Assembly: GCA_951213105.1 (NCBI GenBank)
Contig: OX578152.1
Coordinates: 76,130,680 to 76,194,679, forward strand
Reading direction: 5' to 3'
DNA: 64,000 bases
From: Amaurobius ferox
Taxonomy: Eukaryota > Arthropoda > Arachnida > Araneae > Amaurobiidae
The notes under the pieces are model-generated. The model saw only the letters and a list, made by a program, of their open reading frames with translations. It ran no database searches and was not told where the DNA came from. Made by a program: the position numbers and the translations under genes. Numbering within the stretch: position 1 is the first letter of the stretch; each line of letters begins with the position of its first letter. Of the stretch, positions 1 through 12,689 are shown piece by piece.

Positions 1-390
1 TTTATGTCAATCGTTTTCTAATGAAAAATTACATAAGAAATGTCTATATGCGTAACTTTATTAGAGGTTTTGATTCTTTGACAATTTTTTCTAAATTTCA
101 CTCGAAAATTTAGGAGGGTTCTGAATATTCGATTATGTTTTAAAACAATAAGCTTCCAGTATTCATGGACTGTGATTTTTGTACCAAATTTCGTTCGAAT
201 CGGTCCATTCGTTCGTCAGTTATCGTCTCCACAGTTTCACTGACACACACACACACAGACATCACCTCAAAAATGTTTGATTCGTGATCAGGGATGTTTA
301 AAACGTGCTCTCCCGTCGAAAACTCGAAATCGAATTTTCGACCCCGTCACAATACTTTCCTTATACATTATTGGTATATAAGGAAAGTAA
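1..390 (+). mobile_element. Family A Helentron-like repeat, 3' part
   Basis: This is the 3' half of family A, cut by the window edge. It holds the (AC)n tract near 243-257, the CGTCGAAAACTCGA-like block near 315 and the terminal palindrome that ends in GGAAAGTAA at 390. It reads in the same orientation as the full copy at 51088-52034 and has no coding potential. Confidence 0.8.
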
Positions 391-753
391 AAATAATGAG
401 TTCTCATATTAGAAAGTTGAGTTGAGCTACACTCCAGTTATTCTTAAAACAAAACAAAATATCTCGTGCTTCTGCAACAACATTTCACCAAGTAGTAAGT
501 AAACAGATTGAGCAACACAAACAGACCGCAACTCTCGTGACATTTTAAATATTACAGCTTTGCAACCCATTGGAAAACCCACCTAAAAATACTAATATAT
601 CGAAATTATAATCACTATACTTTGAAAACTTTTTCTAGGTACATTTCTCCACCGTCACACACAACGGACATCAAGTTTTTCTTATTCGAATTATGCAAAA
701 GGTGTGATGTTTTAAATTAATCTATAACAAGTAACAGAGTTACTCACTATTTT
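391..753. other. Unassigned AT-rich spacer
   Basis: No ORF or RNA signal is visible. The first ~60 bases (AGAAAGTTGAGTTGAGC and flanks) resemble 62175-62235, directly after the Helitron at 59872-62151, so this is probably a remnant of another dispersed repeat. Confidence 0.4.
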
Positions 754-2058
754 TTAACACTTTACAACAAAGTTGAAAAGTGTTTATGACTTTGCTCATT
801 CTGACTGTCTGTCTGTCCGTCAGCACGATAACTGCCGTAAAAATGACTTAATCAAAATGAAATTTTAGCATGTTGTTCAGACGGTCTGTAGGACCTATGG
901 GAATATAAATGAATAATATCACCCAATTAGTTTTGGATTGAACCCGGGTTGAAAAAATGAAATACATTGAGCCCTATGGGACCTAATTTTTCAAACATTT
1001 TTTAAGCGAATTTAAAATTCACAAATTGCTTCGAAATTTTTAGGTAATATTCAAATTGTTCCATAAAATATATAAAAAGAAATTCAGCGAAATATATTCA
1101 GTAGTTTTTTAAATAAAAATTAAAATAATAATAACACCTCTAATATGAAACGATCACGTGACCATGATATGAAAGTATCACGTGATCCACTTCAAAATGA
1201 TATATGGCATCCATCTTGTCTCAAAATCGTGATTTTTAAAGTTTTTTTTTACTTCATATTGAGTGTTGTATCCGTCCTAAAACCACTTTATTTTGGTTTA
1301 AATTCTGTGCATCTGCATACTAAATCAACGCAATTACAATATAAATGAGTTTAAATGCTCATCCAAATTTGATTATGTCTACAACGAAGCCTATTTTTCA
1401 CTTATGTAAAATGTAAACAGCAAAATATGTAGAATGAGTTGTATAGAAATTGCTGTATTTCTTTAACACAAAATCATTTAGTTCATGGAGTTTGCATAGC
1501 TGATATGAATGAAATATTCATTGATTTTACAAAAGAGCAGGACGATTTTTTTCTATGAAGTTTTACGCATAGAGTTTAATTACTTGTAGCTCCATGGTCT
1601 TAATTTTTAAATAAAATACATTATTACAGTATTGTGATGAATGACATGAATGGGAAATTATTTATGAATGAAATGCTGCTTTTTTCGAGAGAGCCAGGCG
1701 TGTTATTTTTTCTATGACGTCATTTTAATGAATTTCAGTTGTTTTCGATGAAGTTTTTAAATATAATAAATTATCGTGGTATTATGATAATTCTACAATT
1801 ATTATCGAGTAATATATCACATTTCAGAGATGTTTAAATCAGGCAATTTATATTTCAATGCCGTCATTTGAATGAAGTTCATTTTTTTCGATGAAGGTTT
1901 AAGTTTTCAAATATAATAAATCAATGTAGTATTATGAGAAGTTTTAAAATATTACTGAGGAATGTATTGCATTTTAGACATGTTTAAATAAAATTGTATT
2001 GCTGTTGGAAAGTGTTTCATAATCAATGCTTTAAGCATGATTGATTTTTCTTGTTAAA
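754..2058 (+). repeat. Family E left inverted arm
   Basis: This is the longer arm, alignable to 18288-19296 throughout, including the ATATGGCATCCAT segment near 1201. The 67-codon ORF at 1145-1348 is AT-rich, has no recognisable domain and is not conserved in the sister copy, so I do not call it a gene. Confidence 0.7.
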
Positions 2059-2976
2059 TGTATATCATATTTGCATTTTCATGTCTGCTGTATTAATTTA
2101 GACACGCCTTCAATAAACATATTATTGCTCTATCCATTAAATGAAAGCTCAACCAGCTTTGAATAGCAAAATGACGAATCTTCAGACACTCCATTCTGTC
2201 TTCACAAGATCGTACTGCTCTGCTTTTTGCCGTAATAAAATCCCCCCCCCCCCCCAAAAAAAATGTTAAAATTCTTACTTATATTAAGGCTTCTAAATGT
2301 ACAGGCTGGAGCAACAGCGGCCATCTTGTCTCCTAGATGCAGCGAGGACTGTACAGTGTACATGTTAAAAAGAGCGTCACTTCCTCGTCTTTTTCTCGGC
2401 ATCTCAAGAAAATCAGAACATTCTAAACAACTGTCCTGAATGATTGGTACAATTTTTTTAAAGCAGAAGCACGTATTTTACAGCTAAATTGTGTATCAAA
2501 TATCAGACATATAACATGCACCATTGAAATATCACAGGTAGACGATAACTGACAGGACATGTTAGAGTCAAAATGGCGGTTGCGTCAGCCTGTATATTTA
2601 GTAGTCTAAATTTATATGGCGCTTTATTCAAAGCTCTGCGTCAGAATAATTTCTGTTAGAAAATCTAATCCAATGCAATTTTTACAAAAACAAAAAAAAA
2701 ATCTACGGAACCCAACCACTCAACCAAAAAATCTGACATTTACACGAGCATATTCCACCATTTCGTGACAATATTGCGTGAGAACCAACTCCTTCCTTCT
2801 TTTTAAGATCATAGGAAAAGAGAAACATTCTGTTTTTATAGAGAGGTCAGAAAGATCTAATGCTCTGTGAAAGATATTTGTAATGCACATTTGTTTTGAT
2901 GGATTGAGGAATTAATAGTTTTATGCAGGTTTCATGTTCCTGGATACGTGATTTTTACGAGAAAGGAGAAATATAA

Positions 2977-3799
2977 CAAGAAAGATCAATCATACATAAA
3001 GCATTGATTATGAAACACTTTCCAACTTCAATGCAATTTTATACAAACATCTCTAAAATGCGATACATTCCTCGGTAATATTTTTAAAATTATCACAATA
3101 CTACATTAATTTATTATATTTGAAAACTTCATCGAAGAAAATGAACTTCATTCAAATGAGGTCATCGAAATATAAATCGCCTCTATATAAAAGCAGCATT
3201 TCATTCATAAACATTTTTCTAATCGTTTCATTCAACACAATACTATAATAATTTACTTTTGAAAAATTGTTATCTACCATATTTATTTTAAAATGTGAAA
3301 CCTTTCTCATATGTAAAATAATTAATCTCTTGGAAAGATATTTATTATATAATATATCTCTTTTTTCTTTCTGGAGGATATAACGAGAGTAAGAATTTAA
3401 TTGAATTTGTTTTTCTCCCTATATTAAATAATTTTTATTTAAAAAACTACCTAACATATTTTACTAAATTTTTGTTATATATTTTATGGGATAATTTGAA
3501 TATTTTCTAAAAGTTTCGAAGCAATTTGTGAATTTTAAATTTGCTTAAAAAATGGTTGAAAAATTAGGTCCCATAGGGTTCAATGTATTTCATTTTTTCA
3601 ACCCGGGTTCAATAAAAAACTAATTGGGTGATATTATTCATTTATATTCCCATAGGTCCCACAGACCATCTGAAAAACATACTAAAATTTCATTTTGATA
3701 AAGCCATTTTTACGGCAGTTATCGTGCTAACGGACAGACAGACAGATAGACAGAATGAACAAAGTCATAAACACTTTCAACTCTGTTGTAAAGTGTTAA
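2977..3799 (-). repeat. Family E right inverted arm
   Basis: Complementary to the left arm in two blocks (3470-3799 against 754-1070, and 2977-3215 against 1850-2058), with the intervening part of the left arm deleted here. Confidence 0.7.
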
Positions 3800-3872
3800 T
3801 AAAATAGTATAAAAACACGTCAACTAATTAATACTTTAAAATTCAAATAACCAAAATTTAGGCTTAGAAGTC

Positions 3873-4008
3873 TTTTATTAAAATCTCCTTTTTGGGACGT
3901 ACAAAAATCACACTACTATAGCTCTCTCGGGCACATGAAGGGCATAATAGTGCTCGAAAGCGCTACGGCTGTGTGATTATTGTATGTCGTAAAAAGATTT
4001 TAATAAAA
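3873..4008. repeat. Small foldback MITE, 136 bp
   Basis: TTTTATTAAAATC at 3873-3885 is matched by its exact complement at 3996-4008. The pairing continues inward through GTACAAAAATCACAC-like sequence (about 35 bases per arm). The loop contains a second short hairpin near AGTGCTCGAAAGCGCT (3950). There is no ORF. Confidence 0.65.
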
Positions 4009-4169
4009 TACTTTTAAACTTATTTTTTGGTTTTCTTTAACTTTAAAGTAAGGCGAAATATGTTGAGTATATAGTAATGCGGTGTTAATATTTACTGATT
4101 TCATTAAGATCAGCACCAATAATTGTAATAAAATCGTGGAAAGATAATCGATAGATACCTCGCCAAAGG

Positions 4170-4712
4170 TACGAGAAGCGTCCATTGAAGAATTTAGTGT
4201 CTGGACCATGGAGTTAGAGAGAAAGAGATAAAACTCCCATGGATGAAAATTTGAAAATACCATAATGCTTTGAGAATTATATGTAGGTGTCGCTAGTGTT
4301 AGTACAGTTCAATCTGCTCTCATTTGGCAAAACAGGAAGACGCAGTGTTTAGTATATGTTTTTGATTATTTTTAAATTAAGAGTTCACCAATTATGAATA
4401 TCGTTAATCAGTATTTTTTATAGTTTTAGGATAGAGTACAGAATATATGGAAATAAAAATAAATTGAAAAGTAAAATAATTTTGCATGCGTAGGAATATG
4501 CTTTATTGTTTCAGATCTAGTTTGCTTTGCGCTAATAATTTATTTTTTGAAAACTGACAGTTTAAATAAATATTTTAGGCCTTTCACCATAGAAATATAT
4601 GCAATGCAGGACTACTTATCTTATCCAGGCGCCACCTGAATTATTGTCTCAAACGATATTGGCGTTTTCTTAATATGAAGTTTTATCTCCTTACTTTGAC
4701 CTCCATGTGATC
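4170..4712 (+). repeat. Family F dispersed repeat, copy 1
   Basis: About 540 bp closely similar to 57210-57741. Shared landmarks are AGATAAAACTCC, CAGAATATATGGAAATAAA-like sequence, GACAGTTTAAATAAATATT, GCGCCACCTGAATTATTGTC and a CTCCAT end. It is non-coding. The class is unknown because I see neither terminal inverted repeats nor a poly-A tail. Confidence 0.7.
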
Positions 4713-4769
4713 CATGGAAGTAAAAGGATACCAATGCCATGGATCAGTCAATTTTAAATCACAAACATT

Positions 4770-5582
4770 TAGTATATCATCAAGATATTTAGTCAAACAT
4801 CAAGATATTTAATATATGTATTTTTAATAATTTTTAAATTAAAATTCCCTAGTTATGAGTAGAAGCAATAAATAGTTTTTTTGTATTTATTATGTAGAAT
4901 AGAATTATTATTCTTACTAAGACCCCTAACCTAGAAGATTCTAGATCAAATCCAAAAGATCACGCCGCCCATAAAACAATGAGGCTACCCTTTCTTGGCC
5001 CTCTACTTGAAGATCTAAAGAGGCTCCAATGCAGTTGAAAATAGGAGGAGAGGGAGTAGCCGATGAGGAAGAACAGGTATAAGGAGGGAAGGCTGTCTCC
5101 TCGTTCAAAATTCATATCCTTAGCAGGACAGCTCCTTAATCTGGTCATCGCTTTCTGAATGGATCTAGGGTCATCATATAGGAGCGATAATCCAGGTATC
5201 TTAACCGAGTACCAGTGATAGCATGGAGGAGTATTATAACAATTCCTAGATCTAATACAGTAGAAGGTACTCTATGCTAGAAAAGTACTCTATTCTAGAA
5301 AAGAGTAGAATAAAGAACAGAATATATGGAGACAAAAATAAATTGCACTGTAAAATAAATGTGAATACGTAGAAATAGTCTTTATTATTTGATTTTTAAT
5401 TTGCATTGTACTGATAATTTATTTCATAAAATTAACAGTTTAAATAAATATTATCTAATTCAATACGGACTTTTAGCCACATAAATGCATACAATGCCGT
5501 GGGACTTATCCACTTATCTTATCCCAGCGCCACCTGAATTATTGTCTGAAACAATTTTGGCACTTTCCCAATATGAAGATTT
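4770..5582 (+). repeat. Family F copy 2, interrupted
   Basis: Segments 4770-4905 and 5290-5582 are collinear with family F copy 1. They are separated by ~385 bp (4906-5289) that is less AT-rich and unlike family F. That insert is unrecognised; a 62-codon minus-strand ORF (4960-5148) covers part of it but shows no known motif. Confidence 0.55.
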
Positions 5583-6239
5583 ATACGCTCAATGCAAAAC
5601 AGTATTTTCTTCAATAATTTTATTGAAAAGTAAAAGTATTTTATTTTGTTGTAAGAATTATACGTGTTAAGGGATTGATGACGAATTAAACAGATTTTTT
5701 ATGATAAATAAGAAAACAGTTTGACACAAAATATCCATCAGATGTTAAATATAAAGAAATATATTTCTCAATGTTTGAGAAATGCGGGGCTTCGGGAGCC
5801 AGCACAAGGTCACACTAGTGCGCATGCGTCTAACGATGGCTTTACTTCTCAATTACATTCACTTTACATCAGTGTTCCCAGATCTAAAGAAAGTCAAAAA
5901 TTTTTAGGGATTTATGGAAGGAATTACAAAATATAAGAGTAATTTCTGCTAAGTGCACACATTTCGGTTATAAAAGACTTTAATTTTACGAATGATTTTC
6001 CTGAATACGTCATATGCATAGCGTCCAATCACGTCACATTTCATAAAGTCACATATCACGTGACTATAAAAACTACGGAATATAGAAGCCTTTTTTATTT
6101 GGGGGGCGGGAGTGGGTTTTGTATACTTTCTTAAAGGTCTAGAATTTTTCGTTACTCCACTGAATACAAATAACGGTAGCTTGTATAAAATTAGCTCAAG
6201 TCTGTAGGAAAAGTCATGTGCTGCCTCACATTAGATCTC
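5583..6239. other. Unassigned spacer
   Basis: No supported gene. Short ORFs of 61 and 71 codons are present but AT-biased and without motifs. At 6155-6235 a fragment ending GTCATGTGCTGCCTCACATTAGATC resembles the 5' end of families A/B read on the minus strand. Confidence 0.4.
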
Positions 6240-6540
6240 TACATAAATTCTAACATCATGTTTATGCAGCCTAAAAAAGAAAACCTAACATTTCCAGCAA
6301 TGCATTCCCCCATTGCTTGAGGTTTGCGTGAGAACTCACCCTTCTGTTCCAGATATACATACTCGAAGAAAAAGAAATTGTTTTTTTAAAAATTAATTCC
6401 GAGAAATCTACTTATCTGTTGTAGGAACTAGTTGCGGTGCACATTTGTTTTAAGGTAATAGGAAATTAATAGTTTTATGCAGCATATTGTACATGCATAA
6501 GTATATTTTATGAGTTTAAACAAAAGAATATTATCTGAAT
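6240..6540 (+). repeat. Copy of the family E centre
   Basis: Collinear with 2690-2960 inside the foldback: both contain GCGTGAGAAC, TGCACATTTGTTTT and AATTAATAGTTTTATGCAG in order. No inverted arms were found around this copy. Confidence 0.55.
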
Positions 6541-6849
6541 ACATTGTATTTTATGGTAAAAAGTATATTTACTTTTCCCATTATTCACCGCATAAGGAAC
6601 TGTGATAAAATCACGCGATAAAAAATAAATAGACATTTCCTGGAATAAAGAAGTACCGTAAAATTCTAATTGTATTTTTATAGAGGTTGATTATAACCAC
6701 ATTTGTTTTAAAATACGAGTATATTATTTGGATCCAAATGTTTACAATAGGACATTTTCAGCGCAAATAAGAGGGCATTATGACATCTATCTCTTTACTT
6801 GTTTGCATTAAAGAAGAAAACTAAGTTTATGATTCGATTTATCACGTTA
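6541..6849. other. Unassigned AT-rich spacer
   Basis: Nothing recognisable in either strand. Confidence 0.4.
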
Positions 6850-7772
6850 CTGGTATATGTACTCTGCGTGATTTAAAATGTGAAAATTTTATTAGTATTA
6901 TATGTGATATTATTCTTCAAAACATTTTATTAAAATATCGATTTTAATTTCACAATGTAAGGTGAATAAGAATCCCTGTTCTCGCTATATAAAATTATCT
7001 GCACCGACAAATCTGAAGAATAACCCCGTTTGTAAACATGGACTATACTATAGCCAAAATCATGGACTATACTATAGCCCTTTAAAGCCCTACTGTAGCC
7101 TTTCGAAAGCCCTATAAAGATATATAACTGGATTTTGTTTCTGTATTTTACTTTAGTTGCAAGAGGCTCATATTATCTGTTGTAAAGAAAAAATGAGTCT
7201 CAAGACAACGAATAAACTTTTAAAATTTTATTGAAGATTTTTTCTTTGTTTACAAAATGTTATTCACGCAAAACTATTTCGGCTCCTTCGGACCGGAGCC
7301 ACTGCCGATTTTTTATGGGAATAAAATCTATGATTGGGGTTTCTCTAGTGGAAAAACGGGATGGTGTGAAAATTGTAAGCACTGTTTGAGGCTTATACTC
7401 CCAAGCCTAATAGATAAAAATGTAAATAATGTTTCTTGTTTTACCGGAAATAGGATCCAGATTATGAATATATAAAAAAAAATTTCCATATTTTTATATT
7501 GTAAACTTTTTTTTTTCGAAAAAACCGAACGAACTCCTCCCCCACCATACTTTCACTCGAACAACTTTCAGTATAAAAGACAGACAGACAGACTTTCCAT
7601 TGAGAGAGATAGAGAAACTTAAAATTCACAATTTGTGGTGAAATTTTCATGGTTGGATTTTGGAGTCTTTCTATTTTAAATTTTACGATAATTCTAACGA
7701 AAGTGAAACAGGTTAGTTCTCAGCCAATAAATAAATAAATAGAAGCACAACTTACAATTTTATTTATATAGA
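6850..7772 (-). mobile_element. Helitron 5' fragment, copy 1
   Basis: On the minus strand it begins with the Helitron start TCTATATAAATAAAATTG at 7772, has an ACAG/CTGT tract near 7580-7595, and further in has an ATTCTTCAGAT segment near 7008 also found at 61995 in the complete element. No CTAG end was found, so it is truncated. A GGCTCC/GGAGCC hairpin lies near 7280-7300. The 72-codon ORF at 7257-7475 has no domain. Confidence 0.55.
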
Positions 7773-7889
7773 TAATAGCAGATATACCAGAGGTTGCTAG
7801 TGATTTAAAATATATGGAAATTACTGTAGCATTCTGAATGATATCATTATTCAAAACATTCCATGAAATATTTAATTTAATTCTCCTAA

Positions 7890-8773
7890 AAAGAAATATA
7901 AGAACGTATGTTCACTTTATACAAAATTAACTTCACAGACAGATCTGAAGAATAAAACATCGTCCCGAACTCGCTTATAAACAAATTTACAAAATATATG
8001 AAATTCGATCTATATAAGCCAAAATAAAATTAGAAATAATGGTATTATTGGTTACTGTATTATGGTAATAATGGTGTTATACTTATACCCGTACTATTAT
8101 ATTTTAGGTAGTATGGGTATAAGCATAATACCATATGCTTATACCCATACGTGGGTTTACCTTCCTGATATATATCTTCTACTGAAAATGACATTAAAAG
8201 ATATACCCATACCACTTTTATTCTGTTTCAACAATTGAATAAACGCAATATATGGACTAATTATCTAAACACAATATATGGGTTTAAAAATATTTGCCAT
8301 AATAAACAGATTACGGAAATTATTGATATTTACAATTTCTTACGTCATCTTTAAACTCGAAGGCCGTAATTGATATAATCCAATCAAAAATGCAATATCT
8401 TCCATTTATAAAATTTATTTCCTTATATCCATTTCCTTATTATATAAATCAGAGAAAATTTAATTACAGTCATCTGCCATATAAACACATTTGATTTAAT
8501 TGCAATGCTGAGCAACATAATATACTTTTCTTCAAATAAATTTTTTTGGGGGAGGGGAGAAATATCGTCTGCATATTACTATTTCTAAGAGAGGTTCGTT
8601 TCTTATATCTCGACAACAGCTGGTTTTAGAACTCAAAACATGGACCAAATTTTTAAGTGGAGCTATTGCAAAGCTATCCACAAATCTTCATGAAATTCAG
8701 TACAGCTTTTCTCTCACGATGATGAGACAAACACAAAGACAGACAGATAGATTTTTAATTTTATTTATATAGA
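7890..8773 (-). mobile_element. Helitron 5' fragment, copy 2
   Basis: Starts on the minus strand at 8773 with TCTATATAAATAAAATT, followed by CTGT repeats and the CTGAATTTCATGAAGATTTG-like block that matches 59965-59995. The segment near 8345-8395 (TCAATTACGGCCTTC on the minus strand) matches 61500-61520. It is therefore an internally deleted relative of 59872-62151, adjacent to and in the same orientation as copy 1. Confidence 0.65.
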
Positions 8774-9468
8774 TTGATTTTGAATAATCAGAAGTTCATG
8801 ATATTAATTATTAAAAAAAAATCTTTTGGATTGGAATTTCATGGACAAAAACTAAATAAAACCACACAATTCAGGTCGAAATTTAGCAAAATTATTGTTA
8901 TAGAACTCTATAATCATTTTATTAACATCGATGTGTTATACTTAATATTGCATATTAGCTTTTCTATGACACAAAAATATGTGCCAGCGTGATAATTATT
9001 TAAGTCTAATAAATATTATATTGCTTTGAATCTTACAAATTTCATAAAAAATATCACGGAATTTCTTTCATTAACAATTACGAATATCACTATTATTTCT
9101 CTTTAGAATTATTAATCTACTCTTTCCATGTTTACTTATTGGATTAAAGAAGTTTTAGATTTCTATTTTTCAAAACTGTTCTCTAACATTTTTTTTATCA
9201 TGATATTAAAACTCATAATTATTTTTCGCGTTCGAAATGCTCACCATTCTTTATCATTTTATGAAAAAAATGTTTATCGTGTAGCAACACCCAAACTTTG
9301 TATCTTAAAAAAATTAGAATTTTTTTTTTACTCATTCTATCTTTTGCTCAAAGGTAAGATAAGAAAGCACAATTTTTCGGAACTATTTTTATTTTATTCT
9401 TTGTTTCATTTTGGGGATATCCTGAATGTATTAATTATAGAGTTTTCTTTCAGAAACAGAAATAAAAA
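8774..9468. other. Unassigned AT-rich spacer
   Basis: Two ORFs (8774-8992 and 9128-9550) are open only because of extreme AT content. The second runs into the family B repeat, so neither is accepted as a gene. Confidence 0.5.
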
Positions 9469-10098
9469 TCTGATGTGGGCAGCACATGACTTTCCCTGCA
9501 AACTTATATCCACGTTCTATTTATTTCAATTAAATGTAATTCACTTTTAATTCAATTTTCGTTCTCATTCGGTAACCGGGCTTATTTTCAAAGGTGGCGT
9601 AGGGAAAGTACGAAAAACTAAAATATCTCGAGAACGGCTAGTCCTAGTGTAATGGGGTTGGTCTTATTCTTTTCGTCGTTAAACATTACGTATTAAACGG
9701 GCATTTAATGGATATATCTAAGTATACCAAGTTCTTTAGTTTAGATTTTGAAGATTTTTGCGGGCCGTTTTGCAAAAAAAGGCAGGTTATTTTTTTCCGA
9801 ATCGTACCAAAATCTAATCAGCACTAGAGTGACCTATACGTGACTCATCTACCGAATTTTGTAAAATTCGGTTCATTAGTTTTTCAGCTAGAGTGGATAC
9901 AAGCTTTTGCGGGCCATTTCGCAAAAAAAGGCGGGTTCTTTTATTCCGAATCGTACCCAAAACTAATCAGCACTAGCCCCGCCCACAAGTGACTTACCTA
10001 CCAAATTTTGTGAAATTCTGTCGATTAGTTTTTTAGTTACAGTGGATACAAAATCTGCACAGACAGACAGACAGACACACAGACAGACAGACAGACAC

Positions 10099-10137
<39 letters not shown>

Positions 10138-10288
10138 CACAGACACACGCACAGACGTCACGCTAAAAATGGTTTTTTCGTATTCTAGGGGTCTCGAAAC
10201 GTGTAGATCCGTCGAAAACTCGAGTTGTGATTTTCGGCATGATTCCAATACTTTCCCTATACATTACCATGTATTGCAGGGAAAGTAA
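9469..10288 (+). mobile_element. Family B Helentron-like repeat, full copy
   Basis: Starts TCTGATGTGGGCAGCACATG and ends GCAGGGAAAGTAA. ACTTTCCCTGCA near the 5' end is the exact inverse of TGCAGGGAAAGT at the 3' end. The centre holds two diverged copies of a block containing GCGGGCC and TTTCGCAAAAA, then a long CAGA/CACA tract (10058-10155) and CGTCGAAAACTCGA. The 3' end folds as ACTTTCCCT...GGGAAAGT. This is the HINE/DINE-1 plan (family knowledge); assignment is inference. The antisense ORFs over the CAGA tract are low-complexity artefacts. Confidence 0.75.
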
Positions 10289-10529
10289 AAATCACCACGA
10301 TTCTCAATTCATGTCTTTTTATGAGAATTACTTTTTAATGGTACTAATTAATGATACATTATTTCATATACAGTGTATCCAAAAAAGGTGAATAGTTGAA
10401 GATTTTTTTAACCTGTGGTTGTAAACAAACACATAGTTTCAATTCAGAAAATGCCTTAAATGAGGTAGGAAATTATGCAATTGTAATTTAAATAATGTGT
10501 AATATTTTTGTAAACAATTAAAAAGAGAA
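10289..10529. other. Spacer between B and A repeats
   Basis: No feature recognised. Confidence 0.4.
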
Positions 10530-11449
10530 TCTGATGTGAGCAGCACATGACTTTCCTTATATAATGCAATGAATTTACTACCTTTACAGTAAAAAAAAAA
10601 TAGATTATTATTATAGTAGATATTTATATTCTTTCCAAGATATTGAATTTTCGTCAATGAGTCGTCATTTTCATTGATTTAGCGTCATTTTTATCCATTT
10701 GACGAGTTTTTCGTTAATTTAGCAACATTGAAAAAAGTCGCCAAGTTGGGAACATTCCACCAAATTCGTCGTCAAAATCTCGCCAAGCGTTATGGACGAA
10801 GAAATAAGTTATTCTTACAGCAGATAAATGACTATTGGCGTTCAAATACAAAAGTATTACTCAAAGTATCTTTTTTCATGAATGGAACGAGCTAGATCCA
10901 CGAGAATGATGTCACCCAATTTATCGCATGGTATTACATATGAAAAATGAACATGTTTCTCAATAGGAAATATTTTTTTTATTTTATATGACTTTTTGAT
11001 AATTTTTCTGAAAAATGTGCAATATCTCAAAAATGGTTCATGTTAACGTTCTAAAATTTACGTCAATCGTTTTCTAATGAAAAATTACATAAGAAATGTC
11101 TATTTGCGTAACTTTATTAAAGGTTTTGATTTTTTGACGATTTTTTTCAAAATTTCACTCGAAAATTTAAGGGGATTCAGAACATTCGATTACATTTAAA
11201 AACAATAGGCTTCCAGTATTCACGGATTGTGATTTTTGCACCAAATTTCGTTCGAATCACTCCATTCGTTCGGGAGATATCGTCTCCACATACTCACTGA
11301 CACACACACACACATACAGACATCACTTCAAAAATGTTTGATTCGTGATCAGGGATGCTTGAAACGTGCTCTCCCGTCGAAAACTCGAATTCGAATTTTC
11401 GACTCCGTCACAATACTTTCCTTATACATTATGTATATAAGGAAAGTAA
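10530..11449 (+). mobile_element. Family A Helentron-like repeat, full copy
   Basis: Complete from TCTGATGTGAGCAGCACATG to GGAAAGTAA. ACTTTCCTTATATA near the 5' end is the exact 14-bp inverse of TATATAAGGAAAGT at the 3' end. The CA tract is short here (11303-11314). It is followed by CGTCGAAAACTCGA and the terminal palindrome. Confidence 0.8.
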
Positions 11450-12689
11450 AAATTAAATTTTTATACTGCTTTAGCAAAAAAGTTAAATTACAAAAATATT
11501 GCACATGCTTCATTTAATCAAACTGAAACAAAAACAAATGTATATTTCGAAAGTGCAAATTTAAGAAGAAGTAAATTGTCAGACTTCCTGATTTACACCA
11601 TTTTATCGTGTTTTTTTAATGCGCTAGTAATGACAGCAATTCATGAATCAAGGGACCGTTCACAAATTCAATGGATTCACAGAAATCATTTTGTAGAGTT
11701 TTAAAATGATTTTATTTTTAGCAGCTAGTCTTTGAAGCTAGACAGACAGATAATTCTGATTAAAAACTATTTCAACCTTTAAATAAGATAAAACACCGAT
11801 AATTGTGATTTTGTTTGTCTTGTAGATGCTTTACCAACAAAATTTATGGAGACATAAGCATGTCCTTTAATATTTTAAATAAGTTAGAGATCGGTTGCAT
11901 TCGCAGTAAATTATAATCATCTCACAGTGTTGGTTATTACAGAACAACGTCAAAATTTAAACTAGTGTATATAGCACAATTACTTGGATGCTTAAATACA
12001 AATTGTGAATCGACGCAATGGTGACGCAATATCTTTACTGAAATATTTGCATAAAATAAATATAAATAATTTGTAAATGTTTTCTCAATCGAAATTGATT
12101 TGTGAGTGTCCCCTTTTCTCCCAATGAAAATTTTAATCGATTGCAGATTGTAATTAGGTCAAATTGCGTTGTATTACAGCCAAAATTTTGGCAGTTTTAC
12201 TAAATACGATATTTGTGACATTTTTCTAGTTTGACTTTTTCGCTAGAAAGGCTGTATAAAAAGTTATTTTTTTACAAATACTAGTTTGAGACCAGAAATA
12301 GATCTCACACTGTTATGGTGAGACAGTTTTATGTACATTATTTATTGTGTCTGAAACGTTAAACAATACCCCAGTCTCAATGACGCCAGTGTTTGCGACA
12401 CGTGAACCCAAAGGTCAGATAAAATCATAAATTTAGGGGCGTCGAGACAGAGGGATCGAACATTTAAGAAAACGTGAAGTAACGGCACTGGATAAAAAGG
12501 CTGACTAATTGAGGATATGGTTGTGGCGTCACCATGAATGCGGTCAATAGGAGCAAAATAGGAGTTTTAAGGCAAAAGAGCCACAACCTATGACACAAAA
12601 ATGACGATAATAAAAGGAAAGAACGAATGCACTTGGTGAGAAATAGACTAACAGATTAGCAGCTCGAAATTAAGGAGCACAAAATTTAA
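11450..12689. other. Unassigned sequence upstream of the candidate gene
   Basis: No supported exon. TCTCAC/GTGAGA can pair near 12303-12325. If the gene at 12690 has upstream exons they may lie here, but I could not identify one with a coding bias. Confidence 0.4.

Larger units (their letters stand above)
754..3799. mobile_element. Family E foldback element, 3.05 kb
   Basis: The two ends are inverted copies: TTAACACTTTACAAC at 754 and its complement ending at 3799. The left arm (754-2058) and right arm (2977-3799) match over hundreds of bases, including an AACCCGGGTT core, a tetranucleotide CTGT/ACAG tract and the CATAATCAATGCTTTA region at the inner border. The right arm lacks ~480 bases present in the left arm (about 1130-1840). 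The middle contains a C14 run at 2242. No transposase ORF is present, so it is non-autonomous. A left-arm-like copy lies at 18288-19296 and a centre-like copy at 6240-6540. Confidence 0.75.

Noticed and set aside
9128..9550. 140-codon plus-strand ORF
   Set aside because: Extremely AT-rich codons, no motif, and it runs into a repeat; chance open frame.
10033..10248. Cysteine/valine/serine-rich ORF on the minus strand
   Set aside because: It is the translation of a CAGA/CACA microsatellite inside family B; the same applies to the ORFs at 9963-10148, 21168-21356 and 51722-51916.
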